DNA of 64,000 nucleotides from Thiemannella venezuelensis (lineage in GTDB: Bacteria > Actinomycetota > Actinomycetes > Streptosporangiales > Streptosporangiaceae), in contig NZ_JACHJJ010000001.1 in the NCBI RefSeq assembly GCF_014203605.1, positions 372,001-436,000 on the forward strand, in the 5' to 3' direction. The translations under genes and the position numbers were made by a program. This document shows positions 57,490-64,000 of the stretch, piece by piece; the first letter of the stretch is position 1; the number at the start of each line of letters is the position of its first letter. Below the pieces are notes generated by a model. The model was not told the origin of the DNA. It did not search any database and saw only the letters and a program-made list of their open reading frames with translations.

Positions 57490-58128
57490 ATGGCTGAGAC
57501 CACCGTCGTTCATCTCCTGCGCCACGGCGAGGTGCACAACCCCGCCAACGTCCTGTACGGCAGGCTGCCGGACTACCACCTGTCGGAGAACGGCAGGCTG
57601 ATGGCGGAGACCGTCGCCAAGGCGATCGCCGGCCGCGACGTCGTCGCCCTGTTCTCCTCCCCGCTGGAACGCGCCCGGGAGACCGCCGCCCCGCTCGCCG
57701 CCGCCTTCGGCCTGGAGGTCGGGCTCGACGAGCGGCTCATCGAGGCCGCCAACGTCTTCGAGGGCATCCGCGTGGGCAACGGCGACGGGGTCTTCCGCAA
57801 CCCGCGCTACTACCGCCACCTGTGGAACCCGCTCCGCCCCTCCTGGGGCGAGCCGTACGCCGAGGTGATCGCGCGGATGCGCGGCGCGATCCTCGCCGCC
57901 CGCGCCGCGGCGCGCGGCCACGAGGCGGTGCTGGTCAGCCACCAGCTCCCCATCTGGATCATCCGGCTCGCCGCGGAGGGCAGGCGCCTGGCGCACGACC
58001 CCCGCCGCCGGCAGTGCGGGCTGGCCAGTCTCACCAGCTTCACCTTCGAGGGAGACCGCCTGGCCGGTGTGGGGTACGGCGAGCCGGCGGCCGCGCTCGT
58101 CAAGCGCCCCACTGTGCCGGGCGCGTGA
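57490..58128 (+). CDS. Histidine phosphatase (phosphoglycerate mutase-like)
   Basis: A 212-residue enzyme of the RHG family: LLRHGEVHNP holds the catalytic His, SSPLERARET the second Arg, and VLVSHQLPIW the second His. It lies between hemL and the cytochrome c genes, as does Rv0525 in mycobacteria; its substrate is unknown. TAGGCT (57475-57480) is 9 bases before ATG 57490, so the leader is only a few bases. Confidence 0.88.
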   Translation: MAETTVVHLLRHGEVHNPANVLYGRLPDYHLSENGRLMAETVAKAIAGRDVVALFSSPLERARETAAPLAAAFGLEVGLDERLIEAANVFEGIRVGNGDGVFRNPRYYRHLWNPLRPSWGEPYAEVIARMRGAILAARAAARGHEAVLVSHQLPIWIIRLAAEGRRLAHDPRRRQCGLASLTSFTFEGDRLAGVGYGEPAAALVKRPTVPGA

Positions 58129-58133
58129 CCCCG

Positions 58134-58157
58134 CCGGTAGAGTGGCTGCTCTACCGG
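58134..58157 (+). terminator. Hairpin between the phosphatase gene and resA
   Basis: CCGGTAGAG-TGGCTG-CTCTACCGG is a perfect 9-bp stem. It lies 5 bases after the phosphatase stop and just before the TAGTATAGG that may serve as a -10 for resA, so it could end one transcript or regulate the next. Confidence 0.6.
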
Positions 58158-58184
58158 TTGTAGTATAGGGAGATCCTTCCGCCG

Positions 58185-58763
58185 ATGCGCGCCAAACCGC
58201 TCGCCGCCGCCGCGCTGCTCGCCACCGCCGTCGCCACGGCCGGTTGCGCCGGGAGCCAGGCGTCGCAGCCGCAGGCGGGGGACACCCGCTTCGTGGCCGG
58301 GGACGGGAAGATCACCCTCTTCGCGGCCGCCGACCGCAAGACCGCCCCCGCGGTCGAGGGGACGACCCTCACCGAGGGCACCGCCTCGCTCGCCGCGCAC
58401 AAGGGCAAGGTCGTGGTGCTCAACTTCTGGGCCTCCTGGTGCGCGCCCTGCCGGGCCGAGGCCCCGGTGCTCAAGGACATCGCCGCCAAGACCAGGGCCG
58501 ACGGCGTGGAGTTCCTCGGCGTCGACTTCAAGGACGACAAGGCCAGGGCGCTCGCCTTCGAGAAGAACCAGCAGCCCGGCTACCCGAGCATCTTCGACCA
58601 GCCGGGCAGGGTCGCCCTCGCCTTCCAGGGCACGGTCCCCCCTGCGGCCATCCCCTCGACCCTGATCATCGACCGCCAGGGCCGCATCGCCGCCCGGGCC
58701 CTCGGCGCGGTCAGGTACACCGACCTGCTCGACGCGGTCACCAGGATCAGCGATGAGAAGTAG
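58185..58763 (+). CDS. resA: TlpA/ResA-like thiol-disulfide lipoprotein
   Basis: A 192-residue exported thioredoxin. The signal ends in a lipobox (TAGC); the redox pair is in FWASWCAPCRAEAP and the cis-Pro in AIPSTLIID. It keeps the Cys of apocytochrome c reduced for heme attachment, with CcdA supplying electrons. ATG 58185 has AGGGAG rather far upstream. Confidence 0.92.
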   Translation: MRAKPLAAAALLATAVATAGCAGSQASQPQAGDTRFVAGDGKITLFAAADRKTAPAVEGTTLTEGTASLAAHKGKVVVLNFWASWCAPCRAEAPVLKDIAAKTRADGVEFLGVDFKDDKARALAFEKNQQPGYPSIFDQPGRVALAFQGTVPPAAIPSTLIIDRQGRIAARALGAVRYTDLLDAVTRISDEK

Positions 58764-58817
58764 GACGGAACCGTCCCCGCGGCGCCGGGCGGGGACGCGG
58801 CGGCCGGAGCCCCCGCG

Positions 58818-59552
58818 GTGAACGCCGACCTGGCGGGCACGGTGGCGAGCGGCTCCCTCGCCCTCGCGCTGCCGATCGCGGTCGCCGCCGGGCTGGTCTC
58901 CTTCCTGTCGCCGTGCGTGCTGCCGCTGGTCCCCGGATACCTGTCCTACGTCACCGGGATGAGCGCCGACCCGCGTCGGGGCCGCATGACGCTGGGCATG
59001 GTGCTGTTCGTCCTCGGCTTCGCCGCGGTGTTCGTGGCGACCGGGGCCCTGTTCGGCGGGCTCGGCTCGGCCCTGCTCGGCAACGCCGACGTCATCACCC
59101 GGGTGCTCGGCGCGCTGACGATCCTGCTCGGGCTGGCCTTCATGGGCTTCGTGCCCGGCCTGCAGCGCGACGTCCGCATCCACCGCCTCCCGGCGGCGGG
59201 ACTGGCCGGGGCGCCGCTGCTCGGGGTGGTGTTCGGCCTCGGCTGGACCCCGTGCATCGGGCCGACGCTCGCGGTGGTGCTCACCCTCGGCCTCAACGAG
59301 GGCAGCGCCGGGCGCGGCGCGGTCCTCGCCTTCGCCTACGCGCTCGGCCTCGGCCTGCCGTTCGTGGTCGCCGGACTGGCCTACCGCCGGGCACTGCACA
59401 CGTTCAAGGCGCTCCGCCGCCACTCGCAGCTGATCACCCGGGTGGGCGGGGCCATGCTGGTCGCCGTCGGCCTGCTGCTCGTCACGGGTCTCTGGACGGA
59501 CCTCGTCGTGACGATGCAGGGGTGGATCGGCGGATTCCAGCCGGTGATCTGA
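58818..59552 (+). CDS. ccdA: Cytochrome c biogenesis protein CcdA
   Basis: A 244-residue membrane protein with six helices. The redox cysteines are in SFLSPCVLPLVPGY (helix 1) and LGWTPCIGPTLAV (helix 4). It carries reducing power across the membrane to the ResA-like protein encoded before it. GTG 58818 lies 54 bases after resA. Its stop overlaps the ATG of resB (TGATG). Confidence 0.94.
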   Translation: MNADLAGTVASGSLALALPIAVAAGLVSFLSPCVLPLVPGYLSYVTGMSADPRRGRMTLGMVLFVLGFAAVFVATGALFGGLGSALLGNADVITRVLGALTILLGLAFMGFVPGLQRDVRIHRLPAAGLAGAPLLGVVFGLGWTPCIGPTLAVVLTLGLNEGSAGRGAVLAFAYALGLGLPFVVAGLAYRRALHTFKALRRHSQLITRVGGAMLVAVGLLLVTGLWTDLVVTMQGWIGGFQPVI

Positions 59553-61108
59553 TGACTGCCACCGATACCGAGACGAAGACGGCCGGACCCCGGCCCGCGA
59601 AGCTGGGCGCCGTGGGCTGGGCGCGCTGGTTCTGGCGCACGCTCACCTCGATGCGGACCGCGCTGATCCTGCTCTTCCTGTTCGCCCTCGCCTCGGTCCC
59701 GGGATCGGTCTGGCCGCAGCGCGGCGTCTCCGACGGCAAGGTCGCCCAGTACTACGCCGACAGCCCCGAGCTCGCCGAGTGGCTGGACCGGTTCTGGCTG
59801 TTCGACGTCTTCAAGGCGCCCTGGTTCGCCGCGATCTACCTGCTGCTGTTCGTCTCGCTGATCGGCTGCGTGCTCCCGCGCACCGCGGCCCACCTGCGCG
59901 AGCTGCGCAGGAGGCCGCCCGCCGCGCCGCGCAACCTCTCCCGGCTGCCCCAGCACGCCGTACTCGACGCGGACCTGACCGTCGAGGAGGCGGCCGGGCG
60001 GCTGCGGAGGCTGCGCTTCCGGGTCGACACCGGGCCGGACTGGGTCGCCGCCGAGAAGGGCTACCTGAAGGAGACGGGCAACCTGCTGTTCCACGTCGCG
60101 CTGGTCGGGGTGCTGGTCGCGGTCGGGATCGGCGCGCTGTACGGCTACCGCGGAAACGTGCTCGTCGTGGAGGGCGACGGCTTCGCCAACACCGTCGCCG
60201 CCTACGACCGCTACACGCCCGGCCGGCAGGTGAGCGCCGAGTCGCTGGAGCCGTTCTCGTTCACGCTGAAGGACTTCCAGGCCACCTACATCGCCCAGGG
60301 CGAGAAGCGCGGCCAGGCGCTCGACTACGCGGCGACGCTCGCGGTGCACGACAGCCCGGAGGCCCCCGAGCGGACGTACGCGCTCAAGGTCAACGAGCCG
60401 CTCGACGTGAACGGCACCCTGACCTACCTGATCGACCACGGCTACGCCCCCACCCTGAGGATCACCGACGGCAGCGGCCAGGTCGCCTTCGAGGGCGCGG
60501 TGCCGTGCCTGGTCGTGCAGCCGGCCACCTTCGCCTCCGAGTGCGTCATCAAGATCCCGGACGCCCGGCCGGAGCAGCTCGGCATCCTGGCCGCGTTCCT
60601 GCCCACCACCGTCCCGCTCCAGGGCGGGGAGTGGACCTCGGTCTTCCCCGGCGCCGCCAACCCGACCGTCCAGGTGTACGGCGCCTTCGCCGGCGACCTG
60701 GGCATGCGCAACGGCGTCCCGCAGTCGGTCTACGAGATCCCCGCCGAGGTCCTGAAGAAGCTGAGGCCGCTGACGATGAAGGCCGAGCCGCTGGCCGTGG
60801 GCGAGAAGCTCGACCTGCCGGGCGGGGCCGGCTCGATCGAGTTCACCGGCGTCAAGGAGTGGATCGCCCTGCAGATCTCCCACGACCCCGGGCGCCTGCC
60901 CGCGCTGATCGCCGCAGGGCTGGCCACCGTGGCCGTGGTGTTCTCCCTGACCGTCCGCCGTCGCCGGGTGTGGGTGCGGATCGGGGACGGCGGAGCGGAG
61001 GCGGGCGGTCTCACCCGCACCGAAGGCGGCGACTTCGGCGAGGAGTTCGCCGAGATCGTCGCCGCCCTGAATCACGGCTCGAACCCTGGAGTGAAGGATG
61101 CCCGCTGA
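59552..61108 (+). CDS. resB: Cytochrome c biogenesis protein ResB
   Basis: A 518-residue membrane protein of the Ccs1/ResB family. It has membrane helices near residues 30-55, 88-108 and 180-205, a large extracytoplasmic domain and a last helix near 450-470. Family phrases include MRTALILLFLFALASVPGS and GNLLFHVALVGVL. With CcsB it forms the heme-cytochrome c synthetase. It starts in the ccdA stop and overlaps ccsB by 11 bases. Confidence 0.93.
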   Translation: MTATDTETKTAGPRPAKLGAVGWARWFWRTLTSMRTALILLFLFALASVPGSVWPQRGVSDGKVAQYYADSPELAEWLDRFWLFDVFKAPWFAAIYLLLFVSLIGCVLPRTAAHLRELRRRPPAAPRNLSRLPQHAVLDADLTVEEAAGRLRRLRFRVDTGPDWVAAEKGYLKETGNLLFHVALVGVLVAVGIGALYGYRGNVLVVEGDGFANTVAAYDRYTPGRQVSAESLEPFSFTLKDFQATYIAQGEKRGQALDYAATLAVHDSPEAPERTYALKVNEPLDVNGTLTYLIDHGYAPTLRITDGSGQVAFEGAVPCLVVQPATFASECVIKIPDARPEQLGILAAFLPTTVPLQGGEWTSVFPGAANPTVQVYGAFAGDLGMRNGVPQSVYEIPAEVLKKLRPLTMKAEPLAVGEKLDLPGGAGSIEFTGVKEWIALQISHDPGRLPALIAAGLATVAVVFSLTVRRRRVWVRIGDGGAEAGGLTRTEGGDFGEEFAEIVAALNHGSNPGVKDAR

Positions 61109-62111
61109 GGTCGATCCCGGTCTCGCCGCGCTGAGCGACCAGCTCATCCTGGTGACGGTGGTCCTCTACGCCATCGCGATGATCGGTTACGCGCTGGACC
61201 TCGCCTTCGGCCGGACCCGGTCCGGATCCCCGGCGAAGGCGGCGGCCGAGCCCGCGCTCGCCGCGGTCGGCGCCGGCACGGCGGCCTCCGCGGAGGCCGG
61301 TGCGGCCGCGGCTCCCGGCGGGAGCGGATCCGGCACGCCCGCGGAGGCCGCCGGGGACGGCGGCGCGGAGAAGGCCCCGCCCTCCTGGGTGATGCGGGCC
61401 GGAACGGCCGCGACCGTGCTGGCCTGGCTGGGCTTCGCGGTGAACCTGGGCTCCGTCCTCACCCGGGGCCTGGCGACCGGCCGGTGGCCCTGGGGCAACA
61501 TGTACGAGTTCGTGGTGGCGATGTGCCTGGCGGCCATGGGCGCGTTCCTGCTGATGCAGCTGCGCTACCCGGTCCGGTTCCTGGGCGCCTTCGTCTCGGC
61601 CGCCGCGGGGCTCGGGATCGGCTACGCCGTGCACTCCCTGCACGTGGCGGCCGGGCCCGCGATGGTCGCGCTGAACTCCTACTGGATCGCGATCCACGTC
61701 TCGGCGGCCATCATCGCCAGCGGCCTGTTCATCGTCGCGGGGGCCTGCGGCGTCATCTACCTGATCAGGCACGACGCCGCAGACCACCTGCCGACCCGGC
61801 AGGAACTGGAGCGGGTCGCGCACCGGGCCATCGTGATCGGCTTCCCGATCTGGACCTTCGCCGTGATCGCCGGTGCGCTCTGGGCCGACAAGGCGTGGGG
61901 CCGCTACTGGGGCTGGGACCCCAAGGAGATCTGGGCGTTCATCACCTGGATCGTCTACGCCGGCTACCTGCACGCCCGCGCCACCGCCGGCTGGAAGGGC
62001 AGGGCGGCGACGGCCGTGCAGCTCGTCGCCTTCGCCAGCCTGCTGTTCAACCTCATCGGCGTGAACATCTTCTTCGAGGGCCTGCACTCCTACGCCGAGC
62101 TCCCCGACTAA
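61098..62111 (+). CDS. ccsB: Cytochrome c biogenesis protein CcsB (CcsA family)
   Basis: A 337-residue membrane protein with about eight helices. The heme-handling WWD motif reads GRYWGWDPKEIWAFITW (near residue 270), with the conserved His residues around it (HSLHVA, SYWIAIHVS). An Ala/Gly-rich linker of about 50 residues after the first helix is unusual but common in actinomycetes. It exports heme to the ResB partner. ATG 61098 lies within the end of resB. Confidence 0.94.
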   Translation: MPAEVDPGLAALSDQLILVTVVLYAIAMIGYALDLAFGRTRSGSPAKAAAEPALAAVGAGTAASAEAGAAAAPGGSGSGTPAEAAGDGGAEKAPPSWVMRAGTAATVLAWLGFAVNLGSVLTRGLATGRWPWGNMYEFVVAMCLAAMGAFLLMQLRYPVRFLGAFVSAAAGLGIGYAVHSLHVAAGPAMVALNSYWIAIHVSAAIIASGLFIVAGACGVIYLIRHDAADHLPTRQELERVAHRAIVIGFPIWTFAVIAGALWADKAWGRYWGWDPKEIWAFITWIVYAGYLHARATAGWKGRAATAVQLVAFASLLFNLIGVNIFFEGLHSYAELPD

Positions 62112-62118
62112 CCCGGAC

Positions 62119-62137
62119 CTCCCCTCCCGCCGGGGAG
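62119..62137 (+). terminator. Short hairpin after the ccs operon
   Basis: CTCCCC-TCCCGCC-GGGGAG is a 6-bp stem 8 bases after the ccsB stop. It is a weak candidate terminator. Confidence 0.4.
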
Positions 62138-62195
62138 AATCCGGCGAACCACTCCGCCGATCGGCTCGTCAAACCCTCCGGTGAACGGAGGGCGG

Positions 62196-64000
62196 ATGAG
62201 CACGGGGCTGATCGACGGGGATCCGCAGCGGCTGGGCGGCTACTGGCTGGCGGGGCGGCTGGGCGCGGGCGGCCAGGGGGTGGTCTACGAGGCGTACGAC
62301 CCCGGGGGCACCCGGGTGGCGATCAAGGTGCTGCACGGGGACGCCGGCACCGACGCCGAGCTGCGCCAGAGGTTCGGCCGCGAGGCGACCGCCGCGCGGA
62401 AGGTCGCCTCGTTCTGCACGGCGGCCGTGCTCGACGTCGACCTGGGCGGCTCCCGGCCGTACATCGTCTCCGAGTACGTGGAGGGCCCCAGCCTGCGCAG
62501 GGCCGTGAGCGAGGGGCGCCGGTTCGGCGGCGGCGACCTGCACCGGCTGGCGACGGCGATCGCCACGGCGCTGACGGCGATCCACGACGCGGAGGTGATC
62601 CACCGCGACCTGAAGCCGGACAACGTGCTGCTCGGCCCGGACGGCCCGCGGGTGATCGACTTCGGGGTGGCCAGGACGGCGGACATGTCGCTCACCGCGA
62701 CCGGGATGGTGGCCGGCACCCCGACCTACATGGCCCCCGAGGTGTTCACGGGGAAGCGGGCGGGACCGGCGGCCGACGTGTTCGCCTGGGGCGGGATCAT
62801 GGTCTTCGCCGCGACGGGGACGGACCCGTTCCAGGCCGAGACGCTGGGCGCGGTGATGCACCGGGTGCTCTCGACCGAGCCGCCGCTGGACGCGCTGCCC
62901 GAGGCGCTGCGCCCGCTGGTCGCCGCCGCGCTCGCCAAGGACCCGCACGCCAGGCCGTCGGCCAGGGAGCTTCTCCTCGCGCTGACCAGCCAGGACGGCA
63001 GGCTCGACACCGCCCGCCTGCTCGCGGTGGGCAGCGGCGTCGGCGCCGGGATCCAGGCGGACGCGGCCGATCCCGCGCTGGGCACCCTCGCCGAGGACTG
63101 CTACGCCGCTCTGGGACCGGCCGAGCGGGACCTGGCCCCCGAGGTGTTCCTCCGGCTGGTGGCGGTGACCGACGACGGCCGGCAGGTCCCCCGGCGGGCG
63201 CAGTGGGCCGAACTCCTCGACGGGCGGGGGGAGGAGCAGGCGGACGCCGTCCGGCGGCTGCTGGAGACCTTCGCCTACCTGGTCTCCCGGAGCGACCGGG
63301 AGGTGTGGCTCTCGCGGCCGGCGCTCCCGCTGGCCTGGCCCCGGCTGCGCCAGTGGGTGCGGGCCAACTGGGACGGCCTGGTGGCGCACCGGGAGATCCT
63401 CGCCGCGGCGTGGCGCTGGCACGAGCAGGGCCGCCGGGACGGCGACCTGTTCCAGGGCGGCAGCCTGGAGACGGCGATGACCTGGGCGGCCGCCGGACGC
63501 CGCAATATCACGCTCAGCGCGGTCGAGCGCGACTTCCTGGAGGCCGGGGCCGCCCTCGCCCGGCGCCGCGCCCGCCGCGACCGCCTGGTCCTGTCGGCGC
63601 TGGCGGTCCTGCTGGTGGCGGCCCTGGTGGCGGGGGTGATCGCCGTACGGCAGAGCAGGATGGCCGACGAGCGCGCCGTCACCATCGCGGCCCAGCGCGA
63701 TGAGGCCCTGGCCCGCCAACTGGCGGCCGCGGCCGAGTCGCTGCGGGCGTCGGACCCGGTGCGGGCGATGCTGCTGAGCGTAGCCGCCTGGCGGCTGGAT
63801 CCGGACGTGGTCGAGGCCCGCGCGGCCCTGACCGGCTCGCTCTCCCGCCGGGAGACCGCCGTCTTCCGGGACCCGGCCACCTCGGCGCGGACGGTGCGGG
63901 CGCTCAGCCGCGACGGGCGCGTCCTCGCCAGCGCGAGCGAGGGCCGGGTCCGCCTCTGGGACGTGCGGACCGGCAGGCAGATCACGAGCTTCTCCGGAGT
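62196..64000 (+). CDS. Ser/Thr protein kinase with membrane helix and WD40 start (runs off the window)
   Basis: At least 601 residues are seen, open to the edge. The kinase domain has LGAGGQGVVYEAY, VAIKVL, HRDLKPDN near residue 135 and IDFGVAR near 155. A helical region of about 180 residues (after RLDTARLLAV) looks like the winged-helix linker of STAND-WD40 proteins. One membrane helix (LVLSALAVLLVAALVAGVI, near 466-484), a coiled coil and the first WD40 repeat (RVRLWDVRTGRQI) follow. ATG 62196 follows GGAGGG. It is the third kinase-WD40 gene in the window. Confidence 0.88.
   Translation, partial: MSTGLIDGDPQRLGGYWLAGRLGAGGQGVVYEAYDPGGTRVAIKVLHGDAGTDAELRQRFGREATAARKVASFCTAAVLDVDLGGSRPYIVSEYVEGPSLRRAVSEGRRFGGGDLHRLATAIATALTAIHDAEVIHRDLKPDNVLLGPDGPRVIDFGVARTADMSLTATGMVAGTPTYMAPEVFTGKRAGPAADVFAWGGIMVFAATGTDPFQAETLGAVMHRVLSTEPPLDALPEALRPLVAAALAKDPHARPSARELLLALTSQDGRLDTARLLAVGSGVGAGIQADAADPALGTLAEDCYAALGPAERDLAPEVFLRLVAVTDDGRQVPRRAQWAELLDGRGEEQADAVRRLLETFAYLVSRSDREVWLSRPALPLAWPRLRQWVRANWDGLVAHREILAAAWRWHEQGRRDGDLFQGGSLETAMTWAAAGRRNITLSAVERDFLEAGAALARRRARRDRLVLSALAVLLVAALVAGVIAVRQSRMADERAVTIAAQRDEALARQLAAAAESLRASDPVRAMLLSVAAWRLDPDVVEARAALTGSLSRRETAVFRDPATSARTVRALSRDGRVLASASEGRVRLWDVRTGRQITSFSG

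Overview
This is a high-GC (about 70% or more) actinobacterial chromosome segment. The gene set points to a filamentous, sporulating actinomycete, probably of the Streptosporangiales: a BldN-type sigma factor with its likely anti-sigma factor, an XRE/DUF397 pair, several Ser/Thr kinase-WD40 fusions, GTG/TTG starts and many apparently leaderless genes. The order assignment is inference from gene content. No rRNA, tRNA or CRISPR array was seen.

Layout. Positions 1-7500 hold the start of a secreted protein, a kinase-WD40 protein, a stand-alone ABC ATPase, an SPFH protein, a TSUP permease and a membrane Rieske protein. Positions 7500-16900 are more accessory: an HD hydrolase, a molybdopterin oxidoreductase, a coupled pair of small proteins, an XRE-DUF397 pair, a CapA-like lipoprotein, a TetR regulator and secreted or TPR proteins. 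Positions 16974-23714 are the heat-shock operon dnaK-grpE-dnaJ-hspR-clpB on the minus strand, with two HspR-type (HAIR) inverted repeats around a TTGACA promoter. Positions 23900-28300 are a patchwork: a lipoprotein, a second kinase-WD40 protein, decayed ABC-transporter pieces, and a VapBC toxin-antitoxin pair.

From 28398 to the end the order resembles the known mycobacterial proC-hem-ccs neighbourhood: proC, an excisionase-type HTH, the very short ribosomal protein bS22, an SDR protein, an acyltransferase, a SerB-like HAD phosphatase, a glutaredoxin-like protein, then hemA-hemC-hemD-hemB, hemL, a histidine phosphatase and the cytochrome c maturation genes (resA-, ccdA-, resB-, ccsB-like). 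Interspersed are an MFS exporter, a MacAB-like tripartite ABC exporter, an AcuC-type deacetylase, bldN with its probable anti-sigma gene, rex, a membrane-ABM fusion, a prim-pol-like protein, a Uma2 protein and a divergent EamA/LysR pair. The window ends inside a third kinase-TM-WD40 protein.

How the genes work together: rex carries a near-perfect Rex operator upstream and runs directly into the heme genes, which links NADH/NAD state to heme supply. The ccs genes then use heme to build c-type cytochromes. HspR, encoded in the chaperone operon, probably represses that operon through the HAIR sites. BldN probably drives its own anti-sigma gene from a CGTAAC/CGTTAG-type promoter.
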